Below are positions 43,898-52,380 of a stretch of DNA of 52,822 nucleotides, one piece after another. The DNA is from Sharpea azabuensis DSM 18934 (GTDB taxonomy: Bacteria > Bacillota_I > Bacilli_A > Erysipelotrichales > Coprobacillaceae): NCBI RefSeq assembly GCF_000702165.1, contig NZ_JNKU01000013.1, positions 1 to 52,822 of the forward strand, in the 5' to 3' direction. Made by a program: the position numbers and the translations under genes. Each line of letters starts with the position of its first letter. Within the stretch, counting starts at the first letter, position 1. A model generated the notes under the pieces. It did not search any database and was not told the origin of the DNA. It saw nothing but the letters and a program-made list of their open reading frames with translations.

Positions 43898-44314
43898 TTA
43901 TTTCTTTCTCTTTTTCTTATTCTTGTTTTTCTTGTCATCAAAGGCGGCCTTAAGCATCTGATAGTCAGCATTCGCTTTAGCAGCATTAAAGACATAGAGA
44001 TTTGTCGTACGATTAAGATAGCCTACTTTAATACGATGCTTGCTTACAACTTCAAAGCTTCTAATATCCTTATATTCCACAAGCACAGGAATCAACATAA
44101 TGACTTTCCATTCATAAGTCACCAGATAGCTATCATCAAAAGTGACATTATAGCTAAATATAAGTAAGCTAACAGCTAGCACACAAATCACATAGCCAAT
44201 AGCTCCTCTTGTGAAATCCTTTGACACAACCATCGTATAATTCGTTAAAATAAAAAGCAATGCAGCCATCGTTCCAATAATAATTGTAAAACGCATATCT
44301 TTGTATTTCTTCAT
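43898..44314 (-). CDS. Hypothetical membrane protein with PH-like domain
   Basis: About 138 residues: two transmembrane segments (IIIGTMAALLFILTNYTMV and AIGYVICVLAVSLLIF), then a ~60-residue beta-rich region (SYLVTYEWKVIMLIPVLVEY, VVSKHRIKVGYLN) of the kind annotated as bacterial PH. A very basic Lys-rich end follows (DKKNKNKKKRKK). The start at 44314 has AGGGTGATG upstream; a longer frame to 44374 would cover that site. Function unknown. Confidence 0.72.
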   Translation of the reverse strand: MKKYKDMRFTIIIGTMAALLFILTNYTMVVSKDFTRGAIGYVICVLAVSLLIFSYNVTFDDSYLVTYEWKVIMLIPVLVEYKDIRSFEVVSKHRIKVGYLNRTTNLYVFNAAKANADYQMLKAAFDDKKNKNKKKRKK

Positions 44315-44354
44315 ATCATCACCCTGCTCACAATATATCACATATTTAACCTGT

Positions 44355-44382
44355 TTGACAAAGATATTTACCATGTTACAAT
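44355..44382 (+). promoter_or_regulatory. Promoter of the aquaporin gene
   Basis: TTGACA, 16 bases, TACAAT; the start codon follows after GGAGGAG. Confidence 0.85.
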
Positions 44383-44401
44383 AGGTGCCGGAGGAGATTA
44401 T

Positions 44402-45115
44402 ATGAAAAATGTAAACTTAAGAGCTTATTTAGCTGAGTTTGTCGGAACACTGATTCTTGTTTTCATGGGAACTGGTTGTGCAACAGTCTATAGTAGTTCT
44501 GTTGCCGGAATTCTAGGCACTTCTTTAGCTTTTGGTTTAGCTCTTGCTTCAATTTATTATGGATTTGGTAAGATTTCAGGAGGTCATGTCAATCCAGCAG
44601 TATCGATTGCGATGTATTTTGATGGCCGTTTGTCTTTAAAAGATCTCGTTTTCTATATCATCAGTCAGATTTTAGGTGCCCTTGCCGGTAGTGGTTTATT
44701 GTATGCCATTTTAAAGAGTGTCCCAAAAGCCACAATTACAACTCTTGGCTTAGGCCAGAATGGCTATGATGCCGCTAGCACTATTAATGTTGGTGTGACT
44801 GGTGCCATTATTACAGAAATCGTTCTTACATGCATCTTTGTCTTAACTGTTCTAGGTGCAACAAAGAATGAACGTTATAAGAATGTCGCTGGTATTGCGA
44901 TTGGTGGAGCCTTAACACTTGTCCATTTACTTGGCTATTCGATTACAGGGACATCCGTTAACCCTGCCCGTTCTTTAGCTCCAGCATTGATCTTAAAGAT
45001 GCTTGGTGTAAGCACAGCCCTTAATCAGGTCTGGGTCTTTATTGCCGGTCCAGTTCTTGGCAGCTTGATTGCCGTATTCTTATTTAAAGTCTTCACTTCT
45101 AAGAAAGAAGCCTAA
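44402..45115 (+). CDS. Aquaporin (MIP family), water-channel type
   Basis: A 237-residue channel with six transmembrane helices and the two half-helix motifs GHVNPAVSIA and TGTSVNPARSLAP. His in LVHLLGYSITGTSVN together with the Arg after the second NPA suggests the narrow water-selective filter of AqpZ rather than a glycerol facilitator, but this is inference. Strong TTGACA promoter, GGAGGAG ribosome site, own terminator. Confidence 0.93.
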   Translation: MKNVNLRAYLAEFVGTLILVFMGTGCATVYSSSVAGILGTSLAFGLALASIYYGFGKISGGHVNPAVSIAMYFDGRLSLKDLVFYIISQILGALAGSGLLYAILKSVPKATITTLGLGQNGYDAASTINVGVTGAIITEIVLTCIFVLTVLGATKNERYKNVAGIAIGGALTLVHLLGYSITGTSVNPARSLAPALILKMLGVSTALNQVWVFIAGPVLGSLIAVFLFKVFTSKKEA

Positions 45116-45119
45116 CTTT

Positions 45120-45146
45120 GAGCAGTCTTGTACTGCTCTTTTTTCT
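45120..45146 (+). terminator. Intrinsic terminator of the aquaporin gene
   Basis: GAGCAGT-CTTGT-ACTGCTC followed by TTTTTTCTT. Confidence 0.9.
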
Positions 45147-45240
45147 TATTCATTATTTCTTATATTCATAAATATATGTATTAATTTTACTACATTTATA
45201 CAAATTTAATAACATATTACTCTTTTGATAAAAATTTACT

Positions 45241-45268
45241 TTGTCTTTTAGAAAATATTAGCTATAAT
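45241..45268 (+). promoter_or_regulatory. Promoter of gdhA
   Basis: TTGTCT, 16 bases, TATAAT, in an AT-rich upstream tract; GAGGAGGA precedes the start codon. Confidence 0.8.
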
Positions 45269-45295
45269 GATTTTACATACGAGGAGGATATCTTG

Positions 45296-46642
45296 ATGGG
45301 ATACGTAGAAAGAGTATTAGAAGAATTAGAAAAGAAAAATCCTGGTCAGCCAGAGTTCTTAGAAGCAGTTACAGGTGTCTTAAATAGCTTAAAGCCAGTT
45401 ATTGAAGCACATCCTGAATATGAAAAAGCTGCTTTATTAGAAAGACTAGTTGAACCAGAAAGACAGATTATGTTTAAAGTACCATGGGTTGATGACAATG
45501 GTCAGGTACATGTCAACAGAGGTTTCCGTATACAGTTCAACTCTGCCATTGGTCCATATAAAGGTGGTTTAAGATTCCACCCATCTGTTAACCTTTCTAT
45601 TATCAAATTCTTAGGTTTTGAACAGATTTTCAAAAACTCACTCACAACTTTACCAATCGGTGGTGCTAAGGGTGGATCTGACTTTGATCCACAGGGCAAG
45701 AGTGACGCTGAAGTTATGCGTTTCTGCCAGAGCTTCATGACTGAACTTTATCGCCATATTGGTCCTGATGTTGACGTACCAGCTGGTGATATCGGTGTTG
45801 GTGGAAGAGAAATTGGTTACTTATATGGTCAGTACAAGAGAATCACTAATTCTTGGAATAATGGTGTCTTAACTGGTAAAGGTATGTCATTTGGTGGTTC
45901 ATTAATTCGTCCAGAAGCAACTGGTTTTGGTTGTGTTTACTATGGTGATGAAGTCTTAAAGCACTTCAATGAATCATATGAAGGCAAAACAATTGTGATG
46001 TCTGGTTATGGTAATGTTGCCTGGGGTATTGCTCAGAAGGCTACTGAATATGGTGCTAAGGTTGTTACAATCTCTGGTAGAGATGGTTATGTTTATGATG
46101 CAAATGGCATTAATACAAAAGAAAAATGGGACTTCTTAGTAGAAATCCGTACAAAGAACGAAGTGAAGTTAAAAGACTATGCAGAGAAGTTTGGTGCTGA
46201 GTTCCATCCAGGTGAAAAGCCATGGGGCAAAGTGAAAGCTGATATTGCTTTCCCATCAGCAACACAGAATGAAATCGATGAAGCTGATGCAAAGGCATTA
46301 ATTGAATCTGGTGTGAAATATGTATTTGAAGGTGCTAATATGCCTACAACTCCAGGTGCTCAGAAAGTCTTCAGAGAAGCTCAGGTTGTTGAATCTCCAG
46401 CTAAGGCATCTAACGCCGGTGGTGTTGCTGTATCTGCCTTAGAAATGGCTCAGAACTCTATGCGTTATAACTGGACTGCTGAAGAAGTCGACAACAAGTT
46501 AAAGACAATCATGAAAGATATCGTTGCCAACTCAGTAGCAGCAGCTAAGAAATATAACTTAGGCTATGATTTAATTGCCGGTGGTAATATTGCTGGTTTT
46601 GAAAAAGTAGCTGAAGCTATGATGGCTCAGGGATTATATTAA
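45296..46642 (+). CDS. gdhA: Glutamate dehydrogenase, hexameric (NADP type)
   Basis: Aminates 2-oxoglutarate to glutamate, a central ammonia-assimilating step. The 448-residue length and motifs fit the hexameric NADP-dependent class: MFKVPWVDDNGQVHVNRGFR, GPYKGGLRFHPSVN, LTTLPIGGAKGGSDFDPQGK with the catalytic Lys, DVDVPAGDIGVGGREIGYL, and the nucleotide-binding VMSGYGNVAWGIAQK. The true start is the ATG at 45296. Codon use is biased, as in highly expressed genes. Confidence 0.96.
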   Translation: MGYVERVLEELEKKNPGQPEFLEAVTGVLNSLKPVIEAHPEYEKAALLERLVEPERQIMFKVPWVDDNGQVHVNRGFRIQFNSAIGPYKGGLRFHPSVNLSIIKFLGFEQIFKNSLTTLPIGGAKGGSDFDPQGKSDAEVMRFCQSFMTELYRHIGPDVDVPAGDIGVGGREIGYLYGQYKRITNSWNNGVLTGKGMSFGGSLIRPEATGFGCVYYGDEVLKHFNESYEGKTIVMSGYGNVAWGIAQKATEYGAKVVTISGRDGYVYDANGINTKEKWDFLVEIRTKNEVKLKDYAEKFGAEFHPGEKPWGKVKADIAFPSATQNEIDEADAKALIESGVKYVFEGANMPTTPGAQKVFREAQVVESPAKASNAGGVAVSALEMAQNSMRYNWTAEEVDNKLKTIMKDIVANSVAAAKKYNLGYDLIAGGNIAGFEKVAEAMMAQGLY

Positions 46643-46646
46643 TAAG

Positions 46647-46670
46647 AAGGGAACAGCTGTTCCCTTTTTT
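46647..46670 (+). terminator. Intrinsic terminator of gdhA
   Basis: A perfect palindrome GGGAACAGCTGTTCCC followed by TTTTTT. Confidence 0.9.
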
Positions 46671-46683
46671 AGTAGGAGGATTT

Positions 46684-46881
46684 ATGCGTTATAAAATTGT
46701 TGAGATATTGGAACCTGATTTTGGCTGTGAAGGCAGAACTGATGGCTATGTACAAGTGGATGATGTTGTGGTAGAAGATACTTTAGGAACACGGCATATT
46801 CTCAAGATGGAAGATGCTAAGCTTTATGATTTAGAGCTTGATGTAGGAAGTTATTTAGAGATAGAAAAGGTGGACGATTAG
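46684..46881 (+). CDS. Small hypothetical protein
   Basis: Sixty-five residues, acidic, no membrane segment. Sequence features are EPDFGCEGRTDGYVQVDDV and a beta-rich remainder; I do not recognise the family. A good AGGAGGA ribosome site precedes the ATG and a terminator follows, so it is probably real. It may be expressed by read-through from gdhA. Confidence 0.75.
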   Translation: MRYKIVEILEPDFGCEGRTDGYVQVDDVVVEDTLGTRHILKMEDAKLYDLELDVGSYLEIEKVDD

Positions 46882-46893
46882 TCCACCTCTTTG
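46867..46893. terminator. Bidirectional terminator
   Basis: AGGTGGAC-GATTA-GTCCACCT with TCTTTGTTT on one side and, on the other strand, TTTTCT. The stop codon of the small protein is in the loop. Confidence 0.8.
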
Positions 46894-46894
46894 T

Positions 46895-47773
46895 TTATTT
46901 ATTCAATTTATGCATGATTGATGCCCCTAAGATATGAGGACCAGTATGACAGACAATGATTTCACTCAGTGGGACAACAGTAATAGGATAATCCATACGG
47001 TTAGGAAAAGCTTCAGCAATCTCATTTGCAAAAACTTCTCCTTCTTCCCTATTTCCAGCATACGCCACCCCAAAATAGCAATCCCTTCCTTCAGGATCGT
47101 TGAACTTTTCAATTGCGTCATGCTTTAATGCCTTAATGATTTCTCTCTTAATGCCTTTTTTCGTACGTGCTCTAGTGAATGTATCAAGATGGCCTCCCTC
47201 AACAATCGTAAGCACAGGCTTAATCTTCAATATTGATCCAATTGCCGCAACAGCTGGCGTTAAACGCCCACCGGCTTTTAAGAAATCAAGTGTCTCTAAG
47301 CCAATATAGATGGTATTGTCGTCACGATTTGCTTCAAGCAGTTCTTTGATTTCACTTGCCGTTTTGCCTTCATCAATAAGCTTCAAGGCTTGAAGGACAC
47401 TGATCTTTTGAGAAAAGGAAACCTTACGATTATCAACAACCTGTATTCTTTCTTCATTAAGATCACTTGCAAGCATGATGGCGGACTGACAAGTACTTGA
47501 TAGACCACTTGTAAGTGGAATATGGACAATCGCATCATATTCTTTTAATAATTCCTGCCATATTTCTTCAATTGTATAGAGTTCTGGCTGGGATGTATGG
47601 ATTGTTGCACTAGGTTTTAGTGTTTCATAAAAGGCGTCTTCCGCAATATTCACATCCTCAAAATACGTCTTTTCATCAATACTGAAGGGCATAGAAATCA
47701 CGGTAATGCCTAATTCTTTTGCCTCTTGTTGGCTGATGCCACTTCCTGAGTCTGTTGTTACTGCAATCTTCAT
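46895..47773 (-). CDS. DegV family protein (fatty-acid binding), copy 1
   Basis: A 292-residue DegV-fold protein; in Firmicutes such proteins bind acyl chains for fatty-acid kinase. It opens with KIAVTTDSGSGISQQEAKEL and has IHTSQPELYTIEE, SGLSSTCQSA and VVDNRKVSFSQ, all typical. The start is the ATG at 47773, with AGGTG seven bases upstream; a TTG at 47779 is less likely. Closely similar to the next gene, a tandem duplicate. Confidence 0.92.
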   Translation of the reverse strand: MKIAVTTDSGSGISQQEAKELGITVISMPFSIDEKTYFEDVNIAEDAFYETLKPSATIHTSQPELYTIEEIWQELLKEYDAIVHIPLTSGLSSTCQSAIMLASDLNEERIQVVDNRKVSFSQKISVLQALKLIDEGKTASEIKELLEANRDDNTIYIGLETLDFLKAGGRLTPAVAAIGSILKIKPVLTIVEGGHLDTFTRARTKKGIKREIIKALKHDAIEKFNDPEGRDCYFGVAYAGNREEGEVFANEIAEAFPNRMDYPITVVPLSEIIVCHTGPHILGASIMHKLNK

Positions 47774-47847
47774 GATCAATCACCTCAAAAGATAATTATA
47801 ATGACTACATTATTTATCATCAAGGTATTATTTATATGAAATAGGTG

Positions 47848-48729
47848 TTAGAGTTCAGGAAGTTTATGCATGATAGCTGCCCCAAGAATACCTGGTCCCG
47901 TATGACATACGACAATCTCGCTAAGTGGCTCTACAGCGATAGGCACATCCATGCGTGATGGGAATGCTTCCGCAATCTCACTCGCAAAAGCCTCTGCTTC
48001 ATCACGATTACCGGCATAAGCCACCCCAAAATAGCACTCCCTGCCTTCTGGATCATCGAACTTCTCTAAAGCATCCTTCTTTAAGGCATTGATGATTTCA
48101 CGTTTAATGCCTTTTTTACTTCGTGCCTTAGAGTAAGTATCTAGACGGCCTCCTTCCACGATTGTAAGAACTGGCTTAATCTTCAACAATGAACCAACAG
48201 TCGCTACAGCCGGTGTAATACGTCCTCCTGCTTTAAGAAAAACTAATGTGTCTAAGCCAATATAAATCATATTATCCGCACTATGTTCTTCTAGAATATT
48301 CTTGATTTCCATAGCATTTTTGCCTCTTTTCACTAATTCACACGCTTCAAGAACACTTCGTCTTTGCGTCAACGCAACCTTTCGATTATCAACAACCTGA
48401 ATTCTCTCTTCATCAACTTCACTTGCCACAAGTAATGCTGACTGACAAGTGCCAGAAAGGCCACTAGAGATTGGAATATGAACAATATAATCATATTCCT
48501 TTAATAACTTTTCCCACACTTCTTCCAATGTATAAACAGCTGGCTGTGATGTATGTATTGGCAAATGAGCATTAAGCGCCTGATAAAACTCAGATTCTGT
48601 GATATTTATACCTTCAAAGTATGTTTCATTATCAATCATGAATGGCATTGGTATAACAGTTATACCTAAACGTTTTGCTTCCTGCTGGCTAATACCGCTG
48701 CCTGAATCTGTTGTAATCGCAATCTTCAT
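47848..48729 (-). CDS. DegV family protein (fatty-acid binding), copy 2
   Basis: A 293-residue paralogue of the gene 74 bases downstream, sharing long identical stretches such as TTDSGSGISQQEAK, KIKPVLTIVEGG and CYFGVAYAGNR. Differences cluster in the segment after ITE and in the middle helix, where the acyl chain would sit. It has its own TATAAT-like box upstream and a GGGGGA ribosome site. Two copies may bind different acyl chains; this is inference. Confidence 0.92.
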   Translation of the reverse strand: MKIAITTDSGSGISQQEAKRLGITVIPMPFMIDNETYFEGINITESEFYQALNAHLPIHTSQPAVYTLEEVWEKLLKEYDYIVHIPISSGLSGTCQSALLVASEVDEERIQVVDNRKVALTQRRSVLEACELVKRGKNAMEIKNILEEHSADNMIYIGLDTLVFLKAGGRITPAVATVGSLLKIKPVLTIVEGGRLDTYSKARSKKGIKREIINALKKDALEKFDDPEGRECYFGVAYAGNRDEAEAFASEIAEAFPSRMDVPIAVEPLSEIVVCHTGPGILGAAIMHKLPEL

Positions 48730-48916
48730 TACTGAATCCCCCTATTCATTTGGATTATATACTGTATTATTTTGAATTTCAATATTTATATTTTGATATT
48801 CATATTGTATAAGTGATATATACTTTAGCGATATATATAGCATATAAATTTGATTTCTATTTTTTGTGGAATACTTTTTAGTAATGGGGCATTTCATATC
48901 TTTTTGCTTTCGCATG

Positions 48917-48948
48917 CAAAAAAGAGACCCAGTATTAACTGAATCTCT
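48917..48948 (-). terminator. Intrinsic terminator of the P-loop protein gene
   Basis: AGAGATTCAGT-TAAT-ACTGGGTCTCT (two G-U pairs) followed by TTTTTTGC on the minus strand. Confidence 0.82.
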
Positions 48949-48956
48949 CTAAATAA

Positions 48957-50717
48957 CTATTCTTCATCTGGTAACTTCTTAAGTTCTTCTTCACCAGTGA
49001 TATATCTAAGAATGGCAAGTGCTGCGTCCTTAGGGCCATTATGTTCATTACCCTTAATACCAAGTCTTGTATGTAACTGGCCGACTTTAACACCCTGCTT
49101 AAACATCTTATCAAAATAATCTTTTAAGATAGGGTCTGTCTGTTCCTGACGCTGTACTGGACCAAATGGATTAGCAAAATATGAACCGACTAAGCCATAT
49201 TCTGTTGTTGTACCCTTAGCCATACGCTGGCCTGCTCTGAAGACTTTTAATGCCTGTTCTTCATTATCAAAGAATTCCAAAGGTTCTCCTGTTTCTTCAT
49301 AGTTATTCGCATATAAGAACATATCAACATCATGCTTAGCAACAACATCCTTATAGTCAGTAATTGGAATAACAATACGAGCATTCTTCTTGTCTGGGTT
49401 CATGAAGATTGAGCGATCAAGTTCTTTGAATGAATAACCAGCATCCAAGTCATCAAGACGGACGAAGGCACCTGTTTCTGTACCTGATGTTTTGACTCTG
49501 CGTGATTCAGCATCATAGCTTAATACACCCATGTCATCATAGATTGTCTTAATATCTTCAATGTAGGCTGCACCAAGAGCTTTAATTTGTTCAATTGTTT
49601 CACTCTTACCTGCTCCTGAATCACCCATTACTACGATATTCTTTGATGTACCATCATGGAGTTTCATAACAACCATTGCCCCATGAATTGGAAGGTTACC
49701 ATGGTTGATCTGTCTAATATTATGTAATGTTAGACACATTTTCTTCATATAGCCGAAGTAATCGAATTCATCATTAGCTGAAAGTAATGCAACCATCATA
49801 TCATTCTTATCATCCTGATAGAATGCCTGATTCTTTTCATTATCTTCATAGCCATAAACATAGATTAAGTCTGGTTTACGGCCACGATATTCAGATTCAT
49901 CCGCTAAATCAAAGAGGTTACATAATGTAATACCCTGGGCCATATACTTAATATTGAAATAAACGAATGCAAGCTGATCACCAACTTTAGCTGGATAACA
50001 GAACCATTCATCAGGATCAAACTTATGATCTTCAATTGGGTTATAGTTGATTTCAGGGAATACACCATCACGTTTATTACGACGTGAATACATAATAAAT
50101 GGTGGATGGATGACAACTTTTTCTATAAATGGGATATCATCTAAGCATCTATATTCATATGGTAATGATGTACGTAAACTTGTAATCTCTAAGCCAGCAT
50201 TCACACCTGCAGTGATCTGACGTAAGACTTTTTCTGTCTTATGTGTTGCCTGATAGCTAATTGTGCGATATGTACGTAAGATAAGTTTTTCGAATTCTTC
50301 CTGGGCATCCGCAAAACCAACGTTCTGATAACCTTCACGTTTTTCATCGTTGATGACTAAAGCATAACGTTGTAATTTACGCCAGAATAAATAAAGCTGT
50401 TCTATGAGTTCTTCAAGCATATCACTATCTCTGAAATATGGCTTGAATTCTGGACGTGTGCCACCAATTTCACTTGGTCCCATAATTAATAATAATCTAA
50501 AGATATCTTTTAACTGGTGTGCTAAAGCGATATCGTCTGATTCAATCTTGTGTAAGTAAGTGTATAATGTTGTCTCACGACGGGCATTATCCTTAATAAA
50601 TTTACGTAGTACTCTGAAAAAAGATTCACTTTCAATCAGTTCACAACGACTCTGACAGAATTCTTCAGAGAAGTTTAATATTGCATTACCTCTTGTAATT
50701 TCAAATTTGAAAGCCAT
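48957..50717 (-). CDS. PEPCK/HprK-like P-loop protein of unknown function
   Basis: A 586-residue cytoplasmic protein. The N-terminal ~330 residues are not recognisable. Around residue 365 comes a P-loop NIVVMGDSGAGKSETIEQIK, followed by GAAYIEDIKTIYDDMG and KNARIVIPITDY. This order is that of the HPr kinase / PEP carboxykinase nucleotide-binding fold, and such proteins are sometimes annotated as ATP-type PEP carboxykinase. The length is close to PEPCK (~530-600), but I cannot find a convincing PEP/oxaloacetate site, so the activity is open. Strong AGGAGG ribosome site; monocistronic. Confidence 0.75.
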   Translation of the reverse strand: MAFKFEITRGNAILNFSEEFCQSRCELIESESFFRVLRKFIKDNARRETTLYTYLHKIESDDIALAHQLKDIFRLLLIMGPSEIGGTRPEFKPYFRDSDMLEELIEQLYLFWRKLQRYALVINDEKREGYQNVGFADAQEEFEKLILRTYRTISYQATHKTEKVLRQITAGVNAGLEITSLRTSLPYEYRCLDDIPFIEKVVIHPPFIMYSRRNKRDGVFPEINYNPIEDHKFDPDEWFCYPAKVGDQLAFVYFNIKYMAQGITLCNLFDLADESEYRGRKPDLIYVYGYEDNEKNQAFYQDDKNDMMVALLSANDEFDYFGYMKKMCLTLHNIRQINHGNLPIHGAMVVMKLHDGTSKNIVVMGDSGAGKSETIEQIKALGAAYIEDIKTIYDDMGVLSYDAESRRVKTSGTETGAFVRLDDLDAGYSFKELDRSIFMNPDKKNARIVIPITDYKDVVAKHDVDMFLYANNYEETGEPLEFFDNEEQALKVFRAGQRMAKGTTTEYGLVGSYFANPFGPVQRQEQTDPILKDYFDKMFKQGVKVGQLHTRLGIKGNEHNGPKDAALAILRYITGEEELKKLPDEE

Positions 50718-50860
50718 TCAACTACCTCCTATTCAAACTGATTATATACCAAAGTATTCATAATGCAAAAAGAATATTTTTTGATAGCGCTTTTATTTTC
50801 ACCATTTTATAAATATCCAATATATACATCAAATATTTTGAAATATTAGTAATATTGCAT

Positions 50861-50886
50861 CAAAAAAGAGTGTTATAAAACACTCT
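50861..50886 (-). terminator. Intrinsic terminator overlapping the signal peptidase stop codon
   Basis: AGAGTGTT-TTAT-AACACTCT followed by TTTTTTG on the minus strand. Confidence 0.9.
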
Positions 50887-51385
50887 AGAAAAGATGGAAG
50901 AAGACCTTACCAACAATATGCTGTTTAAAATCAAGGGCCCCAAGCACTCTAGAATCAGAAGAATTATTACGATTATCCCCCATCACAAAGAGCTTTCCAT
51001 CAGCCACATGATAACTCCAGCTTTCCTTAGCCATATCTTCCATAATATAACCTTCATCAAGTTTCTTGCCATTACGATACATTACACCATCCTTACAGCT
51101 AATCGTATCACCTGGCTTACCAATAACTCTCTTAATGATCTGTTCATCACCATCACCAAAATTCACTTCAGCCACAACAACATCTCCATATTTTACATCA
51201 CTTAGCTTATAGAAACGTTTATTGACTAAGACGACTTCACCATTGTGATATGTTGGATCCATGGAATGTCCAACAACACGACTGACCTGTACGAAAAAGA
51301 GCAAACTATATGTCAAGATTACTGTCACTATGACAACTTTCACATATTCCCAAATTGTACTTTTTAAACTTTGTTTTTTCTCCAT
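50885..51385 (-). CDS. lepB: Signal peptidase I
   Basis: Membrane serine protease that removes signal peptides. The ~166-residue Gram-positive form has one N-terminal transmembrane helix (about 16-34). The Ser41 nucleophile is in GHSMDPT, the Lys85 general base in QIIKRVIGKPGD, and box E is GDNRNNSSDSR. The ATG at 51385 with AGGTG upstream is the likely start; a GTG at 51394 is the alternative. It would process the exported proteins encoded at both ends of the window. Confidence 0.95.
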   Translation of the reverse strand: MEKKQSLKSTIWEYVKVVIVTVILTYSLLFFVQVSRVVGHSMDPTYHNGEVVLVNKRFYKLSDVKYGDVVVAEVNFGDGDEQIIKRVIGKPGDTISCKDGVMYRNGKKLDEGYIMEDMAKESWSYHVADGKLFVMGDNRNNSSDSRVLGALDFKQHIVGKVFFHLF

Positions 51386-51509
51386 ATTATTCACCTGGGG
51401 ATATTATACTCTAACTAAGAGTTTATGGCAATTAAGCATATGACGACTATTTTAAAGTTCATGAATTTGTGCTAAGGTTTACTTGTATAAGAGCTGAAAG
51501 GAATAGGAC

Positions 51510-52286
51510 ATGAAACGATTTTTACTTACATTAACACTCTGTGCACTTGTTTTATCTGGCTGTAGTAAAAAGAAAACAGAAAACTTCGCTTTACTTACTG
51601 GTATGAACAAAACACAGGTAGAACATATTCAAAAACACTACACAACACTCATTGTAAAAGGAACCTTTACAAAAGACACAACGACAATAATCAAAAAGCA
51701 TACAACGATCCTTTATGGTCAGATCAATATGACTGCCAACAAGAATCAAAATTATCAAAATAGTAATATCACACATAAAAATACAACCTATGCCAATATC
51801 ACCTTAGATGCATGGCAAAAACATATCAAAGATCAAATCAATACCATGAAAACAAATGGCTATGATGGTCTTTATGTCCGTGGTTTCAATCTCTATGAAT
51901 ATTCCCATAAAGATATAAATACATACAATGTTATGATGCATTTTCTTGACTATGCCCACAAGCTAGATATGAAAGTCATTATTCAGGATGGTCATATCTT
52001 TATTGATGATTTCATCACCCACAAAGAAAACAAAGATCTCATCACTGGTGTATTAAAAGAAGATGTCTATACAAAGTATAATAAAAAGAATCGTACACTT
52101 GGACAGGATAAGAAAGTCAGTGATGAAAAGAAAGCTTTTCTTAATCGTGTTGTCAAATATGGCATGAAAGCTTATGTCGTTGAATATACAAAGGCGAGTG
52201 ACTGGAAAGCTGTTATTGAACATGATGCGAAGAAACGTGGCTATAACTATGTCATTATCAAGCATCACAATAAGACAAAAGAGTGA
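51510..52286 (+). CDS. Lipoprotein with GH114/TM1410-like barrel
   Basis: A 258-residue exported lipoprotein: signal peptide with lipobox LVLSGC, so anchoring at Cys19. The mature part looks like a small TIM barrel of the GH114 (endo-alpha-1,4-polygalactosaminidase) / TM1410 group: TTILYGQINM, TNGYDGLYVRGFNLYEYS, DMKVIIQDGHIFIDD, LITGVLKEDVYTKY and VEYTKASDW. The activity is inferred from fold only. The gene ends in TGA directly at the right end of the TnpB-type element, so its last codons may have been altered by that insertion. Confidence 0.8.
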   Translation: MKRFLLTLTLCALVLSGCSKKKTENFALLTGMNKTQVEHIQKHYTTLIVKGTFTKDTTTIIKKHTTILYGQINMTANKNQNYQNSNITHKNTTYANITLDAWQKHIKDQINTMKTNGYDGLYVRGFNLYEYSHKDINTYNVMMHFLDYAHKLDMKVIIQDGHIFIDDFITHKENKDLITGVLKEDVYTKYNKKNRTLGQDKKVSDEKKAFLNRVVKYGMKAYVVEYTKASDWKAVIEHDAKKRGYNYVIIKHHNKTKE

Positions 52287-52380
52287 ACTACCACCCACCT
52301 AAAGGTAGGTGGCTTCTAAGAACCTGACGGTTCTATTTAAGAAGTTTGATATTTAAGTTTCCACCTGACAAGTCAGGCAA
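52287..52380 (-). ncRNA. Right end and candidate omega/reRNA of the TnpB-type element
   Basis: Downstream of the tnpB stop on the minus strand are three hairpins: CCTGAC-TT-GTCAGG (52364-52377, spanning the stop codon), AGAACC-GTCA-GGTTCT (52319-52334) and CCACCTACC-TTTA-GGTGGGTGG (52291-52312, one G-U pair). In TnpB systems the guide RNA runs from the 3' end of tnpB through such hairpins, and its guide segment is the sequence just outside the right end. Here that would be the 3' end of the lipoprotein gene. The exact boundary near 52281-52287 is not fixed. Confidence 0.7.

Noticed and set aside
44142-44167. Other small open frames antisense to real genes, including the ones across 33012-33980, 40770-41580 and 50894-51205
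   Set aside because: They lack ribosome sites and lie opposite recognisable proteins (mgtE, hisD/hisG, lepB).
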